A program made the translations under genes and the position numbers. From NCBI GenBank assembly GCA_943735955.1, contig OX030969.1, positions 128,501 to 192,500 of the forward strand: 64,000 nucleotides of DNA. The letters are read 5' to 3'. Under the pieces are notes generated by a model, which did no database searches, had not been told where the DNA came from, and worked only from the letters and a program-made list of their open reading frames with translations. This document shows, piece after piece, positions 31,716 to 43,806 of the stretch. Each line of letters starts with the position of its first letter. Within the stretch, counting starts at the first letter, position 1. The stretch is from Piscicola geometra (Eukaryota > Annelida > Clitellata > Hirudinida > Piscicolidae).

Positions 31716-34700
31716 GTATATGCCCCCTCTTCCCCTCATAGAGTATATGTCCCCCCTCCCCACCCTTCCCCCCATATAGTATATGTCCCCCCTCCCCACC
31801 CTCCACCCCCATATAGTATATGTCCCCCCTCCCCACCCTCCACCCTCATTTAGTATATGTCCCCCCTCCCCACCCTCCACTCCCATATAGTATATGTCCC
31901 CCCTCCCCACCCTCCACCCTCATATAGTATATGTCCCCCCTCTCCACTCTTCCCCCCATATAGTATATGTCCCCCCTCCCCACCCTTCCCCCCATATAGT
32001 ATATGTCCCCCCCTCCCCACTCTTCCCCCCATATAGTATATGTCCCCCCTCCCCACCCTCCACCCTCATTTAGTATATGTCCCCCCTCCCCACCCTCCAC
32101 CCTCATATAGTATATGTCCCCCCTCCCCACCCTCCACCCTCATATAGTATATGTCCCCCCTCTCCACTCTTCCCCCCATATAGTATATGTCCCCCCTCCC
32201 CACCCTTCCCCCCATATAGTATATGTCCCCCCTCCCCACCCTCCACCCTCATATAGTATATGTCCCCCCTCCCCACCCTCCACCCTCATATAGTATATGT
32301 CCCCCCTCCCCACTCTCCACCCTCATATAGTATATGTCCCCCCTCCCCACCCTTCCCCCCATATAGTATATGTCCCCCCTCCCCACCCTCCACCCTCATA
32401 TAGTATATGTCCCCCCTCCCCAATCTCCACCCTCATATAGTATATGTCCCCCCTCCCCACCCTTCCCCCCATATAGTATATGTTCCCCCTCCCCACCCTC
32501 CACCCTCATAGAGTATATGTCCCCCCTCCCCACTCTCCACCCTCATATAGTATATGTCCCCCCTCTCCACTCTTCCCCCCATATAGTATATGTCCCCCCT
32601 CCCCACCCTTCCCCCCATATAGTATATGTCCCCCCTCCCCACCCTCCACCCTCATATAGTATATGTCCCCCCTCCCCACCCTCCACCCTCATATAGTATA
32701 TGTCCCCCCTCCCCACTCTCCACCCTCATATAGTATATGTCCCCCCTCCCCACCCTTCCCCCCATATAGTATATGTCCCCCCTCCCCACCCTCCACCCTC
32801 ATATAGTATATGTCCCCACCCCCCACTCTCCACCCTCATATAGTATATGTCCCCCCTCTCCACTCTTCCCCCCATATAGTATATGTCCCCCCTCCCCACC
32901 CTTCCCCCCATATAGTATATGTCCCCCCTCCCCACCCTCCACCCTCATATAGTATATGTCCCCCCTCCCCACCCTCCACCCTCATATAGTATATGTCCTC
33001 CCTCCCCACCCTCCACCCTCATATAGTATATGTCCCCCCTCCCCACCCTCCACCCTCATATAGTATATGTCCCCCCTCCCCACCCTCCACCCTCATATAG
33101 TATATGTCCCCCCTCCCCACCCTCCACCCTCATATAGTATATGTCCCCCCTCCCCACCCTTCCCCCCATATAGTATATGTCCCCCCTCCCCACCCTCCAC
33201 CCTCATATAGTATATGTCCCCCTTCCCCACCCTCCACCCTCATATAGTATATGTCCCCCCTCCCCACCCTCCACCCTCATATAGTATATGCCCCCCCTCC
33301 CCACCCTCCACCCTCATATAGTATATGTCCCCCCTCCCCACCCTCCACCCTAATATAGTATATGTCCCCCCTCCCCACCCTCCACCCTCATATAGTATAT
33401 GTCCCCCCTCCCCACTCTTCCCCCCATATAGTATATGTCCCCCCTCCCCACCCTCCACCCTCATATAGTATATGTCCCCCCTCCCCACTCTTCCCCCCAT
33501 ATAGTATATGTCCCCCCTCCCCACCCTCCACCCTCATATAGTATATGTCCCCCTTCCCCACCCTCCACCCTCATATAGTATATGTCCCCCCTCCTCACCC
33601 TCCACCCTCATATAGTATATGTCCCCCCTCCCCACCCTCCACCCTCATATAGTATATGTCCCCCCTCCCCACCCTCCACCCTCATATAGTATATGTCCCC
33701 CCTCCCCACCCTCCACCCTCATATAGTATATGTCCCCCCTCCCCACCCTCCACCCTCATATAGTATATGTCCCCCCTCCCCACCCTCCACCCTCATATAG
33801 TATATGTCCCCCCTCCCCACTCTCCACCCTCATATAGTATATGTCTTCCCTCCCCACCCTCCACCCTGATATAGTATATGTCCCCCCTCCCCACCCTCCA
33901 CCCTCATATAGTATATGTCCCCCCTCCCCACCCTCCACCCTCATATAGTATATGTCATCCCTCCCCACCCTCCACCCTCATATAGTATATGTCCCCCGTC
34001 CCCACTCTCCACCCTCATATAGTATATGTCCCCCCTCCCCACTCTCCACCCTCATATAGTATATGTCCCCCCTCCCCACCCTCCACCCTCATATAGTATA
34101 TGTCCCCCCTCCCCACCCTCCACCCTCATATAGTATATGTCCCCCCTCCCCACCCTCCACCCCCATATAGTATATGTCCCCCCTCCCCACCCTCCACCCT
34201 CATATAGTATATGTCTCCCCTCCCCACCCTCCACCCTCATTTAGTATATGTCCCCCCTCCCCACCCTCCACCCCCATATAGTATATGTCCCCCCTCCCCA
34301 CCCTCCACCCCCATATAGTATATGTCCCCCCTCCCCACCCTCCACCCTCATATAGTATATGTCCCCCCTCCCCACCCTCCACCCCCATATAGTATATGTC
34401 CCCCCTCCCCACCCTCCACCCTCATATAGTATATGTCTCCCCTCCCCACCCTCCACCCTCATATAGTATATGTCTCCCCTCCCCACCCTCCACCCTCATA
34501 TAGTATATGTCCCCCCTCCCCACCCTCCACCCTCATATAGTATATGTCCCCCCTCCCCACCCTCCACCCCCATATAGTATATGTCCCCCCTCCCCACCCT
34601 CCACCCTCATATAGTATATGTCTCCCCTCCCCACCCTCCACCCTCATTTAGTATATGTCCCTCCTCCCCACCCTCCACCCCCATATAGTATATGTCCCCC

Positions 34701-37700
34701 CTCCCCACCCTCCACCCCCATATAGTATATGTCCCCCCTCCCCACCCTCTACCCTCATATAGTATATGTCCCCCCTCCCCACCCTCCACCCTCATATAGT
34801 ATATGTCTCCCCTCCCCACCCTCCACCCTCATATAGTATATGTCCCCCCTCCCCACCCTCCACCCTCATTTAGTATATGTCCCCCCTCCCCACCCTCCAC
34901 CCCCATATAGTATATGTCCCCCCTCCCCACCCTCCACCCTCATTTAGTATATGTCCCCCCTCCCCACCCTCCACCCTCATATAGTATATATCCCCCCTCT
35001 ACACCCTCCACCCTCATATAGTATATGTCTCCCCTCCCCACTCTTCCCCCCATATAGTATATGTCCCCCCTCCCCACCCTCCACCCTCATATAGTATATG
35101 TCTCCCCTCCCCACCCTCCACCCTCATTTAGTATATGTCTCCCCTCCCCACCCTCCACCCTCATATAGTATATGTCCCCCCTCCCCACCCTCCACCCCCA
35201 TATAGTATATGTCCCCCCTCCCCACCCTTCACCCTCATATACTATATGTCCCCCCTCCCCACCCTCCACCCTCATATAGTATATGTCCCCCCTCCCCACC
35301 CTCCACCCCCATATAGTATATGTCCCCCCTCCCCACCCTCCACCCTCATTTAGTATATGTCCCCCCTCCCCACCCTCCACCCTCATTTAGTATATGTCCC
35401 CCCTCCCCACCCTCCACCCTCATATAGTATATGTCCTCCCTCCCCACCCTCCACCCTCATATAGTATATGTCCCTTATCTCCCCACCCTCCACCCTCATA
35501 TAGTATATGTCCCCCCTCCCCACCCTCCACCCTCATATAGTATATGTCCTCCCTCCCCACCCTCCACCCTCATATAGTATATGTCCCCCCTCCCCACCCT
35601 CCACCCTCATATAGTATATGTCCCCCCTCCCCACCCTCCACCCTCATATAGTATATGTCCCCTCTCCCCACCCTCCACCCTCATATAGTATATGTCCCTT
35701 ATCTCCCCACCCTCCACCCTCATATAGTATATGTCCCCCCTCCCCACCCTCCACCCTCATATAGTATATGTCCCCCCTCCCCACCCTCCACCCTCATATA
35801 ATATATGTCCCCCCTCCCCACCCTCCACCCTCATATAGTATATGTCCCTTATATCCCCACCCTCCACCCTCATATAGTATATGTCCTCCCTCCCCACCCT
35901 CCACCCTCATATAGTATATGTCCCTCCTCCCCACCCTCCACCCTCATATAGTATATGTCCCCCCTCCCCACCCTCCACCCTCATATAGTATATGTCCCCC
36001 CTCCCCACCCTCCACCCTCATATAGTATATGTCCCCCCTCCCCACCCTCCACCCTCATATAGTATATGTCCCCCCTCCCCACCCTCCACCCCCATATAGT
36101 ATATATCCCCCCTCCCCACCCTCCACCCTCATATAGTATATGTCCCCCCTCCCCACCCTCCACCCCCATATAGTATATGTCCCCCTTCCCCACCCTCCAC
36201 CCTCATATAGTATATGTCTCCCCTCCCCACCCTTCCCCCTATATAGTATATGTCCCTTATCTCCCCACCCTCCACCCTCATATAGTATATGTCCTCCCTC
36301 CCCACCCTCCACCCTCATATAGTATATGTCCCCCCTCCCCACCCTTCACCCTCATATAGTATATGTCCCCCCTCCCCACCCTCCACCCTCATATAGTATA
36401 TGTCCCCCCTCCCCACCCTCCACCCTCATATAGTATATGTCCCTTATCTCCCCACCCTCCACCCTCATATAGTATATGTCCCCCTCCCCACCCTCCACCC
36501 TCATATAGTATATGTCCCTTATCTCCCCACCCTCCACCCCCATATAGTATATTTCCCCCCCCCCCTCCCTCCACCCTCATATAGTATATGTCCCCCCTCC
36601 CCACCCTCCACCCTCATATAGTATATGTCCCCCCTCCCCACCCTCCACCCCCATATAGTATATGTCCCCCCTCCCCACCCTCCATTCTCATTTAGTATAT
36701 GTCCCCCCTCCCCACCCTCCACCCTCATTTAGTATATGTCCCCCCTCCCCACCCTCCACCCTCATATAGTATGCGTCCTCCCTCCCCACCCTCCACCCTC
36801 ATATAGTATATGTCCCTTATCTCCCCACCCTCCACCCCCATATAGTATATTTCCCCCCCCCCCCCACCCTCCACCCTCATATAGTATATGTCCCCCCTCC
36901 CCACCCTCCACCCTCATATAGTATATGTCCCTTATCTCCCCACCCTCCACCCCCATATAGTATATTTCTACCCCCCCCCACCCTCCACCCTCATATAGTA
37001 TATGTCCCCCCTCCCCACCCTCCACCCTCATATAGTATATGTCCCCCCTCCCCACTCTCCACCCTCATATAGTATATGTCCCCCCTCCCCACCCTCCACC
37101 CTCATATAGTATATGTCTCCCCTCCCCACCCTCCACCCTCATATAGTATATGTCCCCCCTCCCCACTCTCCACCCTCATATAGTGTATGTCCTCCCTCCC
37201 CACCCTCCACCATCATATAGTATATGTCCTCCCTCCCCACCCTCCACCCCCATATTGTATATGTCCTCCCTCCCCACCCTCCACCCTCATATAGTATATG
37301 TCCCCCCTCCCCACCCTCCACCCTCATATAGTATATGTCCTCCCTCCCCACCCTCCACCCTCATATAGTATATGTCCCCCCTCCCCACCCTCCACCCTCA
37401 TATAGTATATGTCCCCCCTCCCCACCCTCCACCCTCATATAGTATATGTCCCCCGTCCCCACCCTCCACCCTCATATAGTATATGTCCCCCCTCCCCACC
37501 CTCCACCCTCATTTAGTATATGTCCCCCCTCCCCACCCTCCACCCCCATATAGTATATGTCCCCCCTCCCCACCCTCCACCCTCATATAGTATATGTCCC
37601 CCCTCCCCACCCTCCACCCTCATATAGTATATGTCCCCCCTCCCCACCCTCCACCCTCATATAGTATATGTCCTCCCTCCCCACCCTCCACCCTCATATA

Positions 37701-37855
37701 GTATATGTCCCCCCTCCCCACCCTCCACCCTCATATAGTATATGTCCCCCCTCCCCACCCTCCACCCTCATATAGTATATGTCTCCCCTCCCCACCCTTC
37801 CCCCCATATAGTATATGTCTCCCCTCCCCACCCTCCACCCTCATTTAGTATAGCC
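31716..37855. repeat. 6.1-kb minisatellite, 37-bp unit, about 165 copies
   Basis: Unit CATATAGTATATGTCCCCCC then TCCCCACCCTCCACCCT, 37 bp. Variants spread in blocks: CATTTAG; CTTCCCC in place of the CTCCACC part; TGTCCCTTATCTCC (a 38-bp form) only between about 35470 and 36960; TTTCCCCCCCCC forms near 36550-36970. Strong strand asymmetry: one strand is C-rich, the other G-rich. Both strands have open frames of 60-130 codons with no coding value. The array is located between the antistasin-like exon and B55 exon 3 and is probably within an intron of the latter gene. Confidence 0.98.
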
Positions 37856-38008
37856 AAGTAGCATGTTTACAGTGCCTTTGTTCGACACTACATTCATCAT
37901 CCCTTCTTTCCCTCTCTCTCAAAATCACTCCCACGCATCTCAGCACCACCCTTCTTCCCTCCTTTCCTTCCCCTACTCTCCCCATCCCCCCACCCCCTCT
38001 CATCTCAC

Positions 38009-38690
38009 CATTGGTGGAAAGGAGGAAGTCGGCAGCGTTGAGTTTGTGCAGCCATCTGATGCAGTTGATCTTCTCCTCGATGTCGACACTCTTCAGGTAG
38101 TCAAAGACGGGCAGATGACTCTGGAAGGAGCCGCAGACGTCGTACTGTGAAGGTCGCTTGCTGCTTGGAGGGCATGCTTTCGTGGACTTGATTGTCTTTG
38201 AAGGCTTTTCCTGGAGAAAGAGAAAAAAAATCATTTACATTTTAAAGCTTTAGAGAGAATAAAAAATCATTTATATTTTAAAGCTTTAAATATATATATT
38301 TAGTTCAATTAAAAGTGCTATAAAAATTAAAAGCACCTCTTCAGACGAGTTTCTTTTGAAAATTGTGACTGCCTCCCTTGTATCCAGTGGCCAGCAGAGA
38401 CCCATCATGGTTGAAGCGCACACTTGAAATTATGTCGGCTTTAGGAATGTTTAAAATTATCTTTAAACATTTATTATTATTATTATTATTTAAAAAATAT
38501 ATAATAATCTTGAAAGAGTGTGTAGCAAGGTGTAAGAGGTGCATGCTGGCAAACTAAGACTTTAAGCCTCAGAGACACTGTCCATGTAGTGAATGTGTAT
38601 TTTGAGAAAGTGATCTTACCTTCAGTGGCTGTGTTATCAGAAGGTCCGTTGAGTTGAGAAAATAACCAGTGCATAATTAGAGAAAAGCTC
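38009..38690 (-). CDS. PPP2R2: serine/threonine phosphatase 2A regulatory subunit B (B55), N-terminal exons
   Basis: Three minus-strand exons: 38620 to about 38683 ([18 protein letters not shown]), 38337-38438 ([20 protein letters not shown]) and 38009-38210 (ending [30 protein letters not shown]). The first two join in phase to give EADIIS. Known: B55 is a seven-blade WD-repeat protein that selects substrates for PP2A; the sequence is the start of blade 1 and the following hairpin arm (FDYLKS...IEEKI). In exon 2 the frame slips after KGG: reading [11 protein letters not shown] requires two more bases, after which exon 3 ([11 protein letters not shown]) follows in phase. The remaining blades should lie past the 37-bp array but are not in this window. 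Pseudogene or consensus error cannot be told apart. Confidence 0.85.
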
Positions 38691-38779
38691 AAAAAGGTAT
38701 GGAAATCAACTTTAAGACGTAAACTTATAAATTAAGAGATGCATAATAAAATTAAGTTTTAGTATTTGGAAAATAAAAA

Positions 38780-39105
38780 TTATACTACTTGATCTCAGAA
38801 AAGCCTTCGACAAAATGCCCACAAGAGACTTTCCATCAAGCTTCAATGATTAAGGAAACCGCATTAACCTGCTGAAGTTGATAATAAGTAACTTATTAAG
38901 TTCTTTCAGCAACAAAAGCGGGCAAGTTCTTGTTGAAGGTCACACATCATCGTCTGCTTGAGTAACATCCAGTTTCTTCAAGGTTCGACTTGCTTTTTTT
39001 CCTATTTCACATCAACGACATCCCAGGAAAAGCAGACTTAACCACACGTCTGATTGCAGACGACAGCCTTCTTTATATAAAAATGACAATGGTGGTTGAT
39101 TGAAA
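38780..39105 (+). mobile_element. decayed non-LTR retrotransposon RT fragment
   Basis: In shifting plus frames: LLDLRKAFDKMPTRDF (motif A), NKSGQVLVEGHTSSS, then FFPISHQRHP/INDIPGKADLTTRLIADDSL (motif C region, ADD kept). Several stops and frameshifts. CR1/L2/Jockey-like by motif wording; too short to classify. Confidence 0.75.
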
Positions 39106-39122
39106 CATCGCAAAAAAAGATT

Positions 39123-39880
39123 TTAACCCATTAACGCATACTGTCCTTTTTTAAGGACAGCAATAAAAAGTTTTTTTATAATAGTTATCTTGATTATATT
39201 TATTATCTTTGCAACTAATCCTGTCCTATATAAACTGAAGTCTTTGTTGAAATTTTTTTGTGTGATTTGAAACTGATAGATTGTTTCGATATTCTGATTT
39301 TTCTAGGCGATAACTAAATTTTTTGTGTTTTTGTCATGGCTCATGAAAAAAAATTAGTTATAATTTTATTTAATGTCTACCATTCATAATGTATAATATT
39401 ATTTCATTGTTATTCATTCTTATATCTTATTTTAAAACAAATGTCATTTTACATGTAATATTTTTTCCAAAAACTGTGTTTTATTGAATGTCCTTTTTTA
39501 AGGACATTATGCAGTAATACTGATGGTAAAAACAATGATTTTCAGATTCGCTCTTCATGAAGTCATTAGTATTTTGGAAGATGACAATGATTTCTTTTCA
39601 GCAGATATAGTCATGATTCCTCCTACTGACCCAAACTGCTCTAATGAGGATAGTGGACCCGAGGATGGTGAAGGAACCTTAGATAATTTATCAAGAAACC
39701 AGCTAAATGCAGAAGCAGAAATAGTAATTTCCAAAATTGGGGAAGAGAAAACCACTATAAGTAGAGAAGAATTTAGAAAGTCAAAAGCGTCAGAAAATCA
39801 TTTCAAAGTTAACTTTCCAATTTTGATTGCACAATTTTAATTATCATTTTTTTTAATTCGAGTTTTTATATGCTTTATAT
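39123..39880 (+). mobile_element. piggyBac-like transposon, 5' part with transposase N-terminus
   Basis: TTAA at 39123 is followed by CCCATTAACGCATACTGTCC, a piggyBac-type end. The palindrome GTCCTTTTTTAAGGAC occurs twice (39144 and 39489). The ORF 39523-39840 reads LHEVISILEDDNDFFSADIV, IPPTDPNCSNEDSGPEDGEG and TLDNLSRNQLNAEAEI, the acidic N-terminal leader of PGBD-type transposases. The catalytic domain is missing; 40 bp after the ORF an hAT element begins, so the hAT may have inserted in it or beside its remnant. Confidence 0.75.
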
Positions 39881-42125
39881 CCGAGGTGCACAACCCGCGG
39901 CCCGCGGGCCGCATGCAGCCCTTCGGCCTGTTTGATGCGGCCCTCAGACAACTAGTCCATTTTGGCTATTTGCGGCCCTAACAGAATTTTAAATCGACGC
40001 ACCCGCCCATCTCTTTTTAATAGTACTGTTTGCACTTTCCTAATATAAAACGATTGGAACAACAACAACGAGCGATAAATGAGTTGTTTTAATTTAGTAA
40101 GAATGTCAAAGCGTAAAATTGAAGCAGAAAATCGTCAGTTTAATGAAGAATGAACAAATGCAGCATTTCAACGGAACAGCTTTGGGCCTAATTTGTCGTG
40201 AGTCCGTAACTGTGATGAAGGACTACAATTGCAAAAGACATGAAACCAAACACGCTGCTACGTTTGATGATGTGAAAGACGAAGATAGAAAAAATATAAT
40301 TGATCAACTTGTAAAAAGATTGTCATCTGAGCAAAATATTTTTACAAAAAAGTTAATGAAAATAAGACTTTTGATCGTGCCGGTTGTGCCGTAGCACAGA
40401 TTATCGCGCGATCGTCTCGAACATTTACTGATGGTGATTTCGTCAAAGACTGCATGCAAGCCATTTCCAAAGAAGTCTGTCCTGAGAAAACAGACCTGTT
40501 CAACATAGTGCCATTGTCACGGATGACTTTCCAGCGCCGGATGGTTGATTTATCCAATGACATTTGCGTGACAAGCTTGCCATTTGCAAGTATTTTTCAA
40601 TTGCCTTAGATGAGAGCACGGATAACGTTGACACAGCAAAGCTTTTGGTTTTTGTTTGTGTGGTGGATAAGAACTGTAAATTAACTAAGAAATTAACAGG
40701 AATGGCCTCATTACGTGGACGTACGACTGGTGCAGATATTTTTGGAAGAGTGAAATCTGTTCTTGACGTTTATTGGCCAAAGCTCTGCAGTGTTACTACT
40801 GACGGTGCACCCGCCATGACTGGTAAAGAATTAGGACTTATTGCACATCTGCGGTCACATTTGCGAGACTTAGGAATTCCAACAGACACCATCCACGCAT
40901 ACCACTGCATCATACATCAAGAGTCACTTTGTACACGAGTCATTAATTTTGATAATGTTATGAAATTTGTTTTCAAATCAGTGAACTTCATATGAGCGAA
41001 AAGGCTTAACCATCGACAATTCAGATCATTTCTTGAAAACATTGAGTCAGAATATCGTGACATACCATATCACACTTGTGTAAGGTGGTTGAGTCGAGGA
41101 AAATTTCTAACTAGGTTTGTTGAGTTACGAAAGGAAATCTGTGAATTCCTTGTTACCAAAGGCAAAGACACAAATAAACAGTGGTCGGCAGACTTAGCAT
41201 TTTTGACAGACATAACAGAACACCTAAATAACTTTAATCTACGTCTTCAAGGCAAAGATCACTACATCTTTTATATGTACCAAGAGCTGCTGTCATTCAC
41301 CTTGAAGCTACGGCTGATTTGTTCGAATCTGCAATCTGTTAATTTTTTGTCATTTTCCTTTTTATTCAGCTTTTCAGAAAGAATGCCAATGTGACTTTAA
41401 TAAATACCACGACAGTTGTGAAGCGTTACTAAAGGAATTTAATGAACGTTTTGAGGCATTCAGGGAGCATAAGGATTTATTCAACTTCATCCGTGACCCT
41501 TTCTCTTGTGCTGTAGAATCCGTACCTGAGCAATGTCAGTTAGAAGTCATTGATCTTCAATGTTCACCAGAATTAAAGTTTGCGTTTCAGCATAACTCCA
41601 TTTTAACTTTTTATTGAAGTCTTAGTTCAGTAAAATATGAAGCGGTCAAAGATTTGGCTGGCCGAATCTTGTCTGAATTTGGCAGCACATACGTGTGTGA
41701 ACAAACGTTTTCAGTCATGAACACAAATAAAAATAAACTGAGATCATCCTTGTCTGATGATAATCTTTGTTCGATTTTGAGGCTTGCAACAACAGAACTC
41801 GAAGCCAATATTGACAATGTTGTTTCAACCATCCAGGCTCAACCTTCTCATTAAAATACTAACATTTAGTTATTCATAAATTTTTAAATAACGTTATTTT
41901 TTTGTTATGACATTTATTAAAAACTTCCATTCTTTGAGTTTTTTTACATTTAGTTATTCATACATGTTTAAATAACGTTATTTTTTTATGACATTCATTA
42001 AAAATCTGCATTCCTTTAGTTGCTTTACTGTGTCATCTATGTGCACGCTGATGCGGCCCTGGGCGCCTGGGACTCAGAAATTTTGCCCCTCAGGCTGAAA
42101 AAGGTTGTGCACCCCTGCTATATAT
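39873..42125 (+). mobile_element. hAT transposon with 8-bp target duplication, decayed transposase
   Basis: The element spans 39881-42117. Ends are CGAGGTGCACAACC and, inverted, CAGGGGTGCACAACC. Flanking 8-mers CTTTATAT (39873-39880) and CTATATAT (42118-42125) differ at one base. Coding pieces in order: a BED finger (LICRESVTVMKDYNCKRHET), AGCAVAQIIARSSRTFTDGD, the hAT core ORF 40564-40995 (ALDESTDNVDTAKLLVF, VTTDGAPAMTGKELGL, YHCIIHQESLC), RWLSRGKFLTRFVELRKEI, and the C-terminal dimerisation segment SEFGSTYVCEQTFSVMNTNK. Wording matches the ZBED/GTF2IRD2-like branch. Stops and frameshifts in at least four places make it non-functional. Confidence 0.9.
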
Positions 42126-42324
42126 ACTACGCTTGAAAGTAAAACATTCCTCCCTCGTCTTCTTAAATATCACATTCTATAATTTACATTTATATTATCA
42201 TCTCTGATTCTTATGACTTATTTATCTACTTAATTATTACCTTTGTCTTGTAGTATTTTTTTTCAAACCATTATCATTAGCATCAGTATCCTATAATTAT
42301 CTACTATTATCTAGTATCTTATGC

Positions 42325-42392
42325 AACATGTAACATGGCCTGCGTCTGTCAAACCGTGATCAATAAAGACTATAAAAAATAAAATAAAAACT
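42325..42392 (+). mobile_element. SINE 3' end fragment
   Basis: ATGTAACATGGCCTGCGTCT, GTCAAACCGTGATCAATAAAG then an A-rich tail; corresponds to the 3' end of the two larger SINE copies. Confidence 0.65.
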
Positions 42393-42397
42393 ATCTA

Positions 42398-42635
42398 GGC
42401 GAGATATATCGCAAAATGAACAATAAATTAGGCTTCTTTACTTCTTTCATGAATAATTTTTTGAGTAATTAATAATAATTTTACTCAGTAATGTCAAATC
42501 TGGTATATATTTCGGCAAAATATCTGAGGCGAGATATATCGTAAAATGAACAATAAATAAGGCTTCTTTACTTCTTTCATGAATAATTTTTTGAGTAATT
42601 AATAATAATTTTACTCAGTAATGTCAAATCTGTTT
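42398..42635. repeat. direct duplication, period 130 bp
   Basis: GGCGAGATATATCGCAAAAT followed by about 80 more bases repeats at 42528 with few changes. An inverted partial copy (TTCATTTTACGATATATCTC) occurs at about 45354-45375, so the region is bounded by inverted repeats. Confidence 0.85.
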
Positions 42636-42639
42636 ACAT

Positions 42640-43800
42640 TTTAATTATTTGAACTGTTATTTCTATTTATATACATAAACAATTACCGAGTCCATCATAA
42701 TCCCAAAAAATAGGTGAAACCACTTTATTTAACTAAAAAATATTATAAAATTTAGAAATTTTATGCTAAATTGTTTAATAAAAAGTTTTAGCTTTATATT
42801 TTTGGTCAGAGCAATAAAAGTCATCAGCAAAATGTTTTACTAGTAATATTATAGAAGTCAAAAGATCTGCGTGGTTTTCAACTCTCTTAACTAAACTAAT
42901 ATGAGAAAAAATCTTATTAATTTAAAGTATTTTATTTTGCCTGTTAGCAATACCGTTTTATTACCATACAGCTATTTAAACATTGGAAATTTGTCTATGT
43001 CAATCGTTAATCTCATTTGCATAAATTATGAGTACGATTTCCAAACTAAACCGCTGTTGGTTTAGAGATGTAAACAGTAAATCAATCAAATTGCCAATCT
43101 CTTCAAATATTCAAAACAGAAAATGAATGAATGACAAATGTTCCTCAAACATCAGAATGGTTTTGGGATGCTTCTTTATTTTTTTTATGAAAATTGGGTG
43201 TCTGCACGAATTGCCGAAATAAATATTGTAGAATAGCTAGCTAGTGTTTATTGTCAAATAGCTAGCTAGTGTTTATTGTCGAAAGCAAATTTATTAAAGT
43301 GTGTTGAATTGCCGAAATATATTTAATGATATTTAACGATTTATATATCTATGTGTAATAACTTATTTGATGAATTTAATTGAATATTGATTCATTAATT
43401 GATGAGCTAAATTTAATTTTATATTAATTTTTTTCAATGTTTTAACCAAAGATATTTGAAGTAACGGTTTTAACTATTATGTTGCATTACCAAGTACTTA
43501 TATCTAATAATAATAATAATAACGATTATAATAAAAACATTAATTGCCAAAAATGAAATAAAAAAGTATTTAATTTGGATTTGAAAATTACAGATTTTTC
43601 ATATTCGGCTAGTTGAAAAAAATCCTTTTCGGCAATTCAGGCTTTTTAATATTTCGACTCATTCGGCAACTTGCATTTCCCGAATTCGCACTAGCACCTG
43701 AAAATTGTTACTGCTTTTCCTAGTTATCTAGTATTTTAAACATAATAGTTTAATATTCAATTATTGTCATGATGTCAATTTCTATCCACTGATTTCTTCT
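42640..43800. other. AT-rich repeat-derived sequence
   Basis: Contains an inverted copy (TTTTGCCTGTTAGCAATACC and ACAGCTATTTAAACATTGGA, about 42950-42985) of sequence at 43965-44005, and a 25-bp duplication of TAGCTAGCTAGTGTTTATTG at about 43235-43275. No gene was seen. Confidence 0.55.
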
Positions 43801-43806
43801 TGGATG

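Noticed and set aside
31700..37800. Dozens of Gly/Tyr- or Pro/Ser-rich open frames
   Set aside because: 37-bp minisatellite without stops; repeats on both strands, no starts or splice context.
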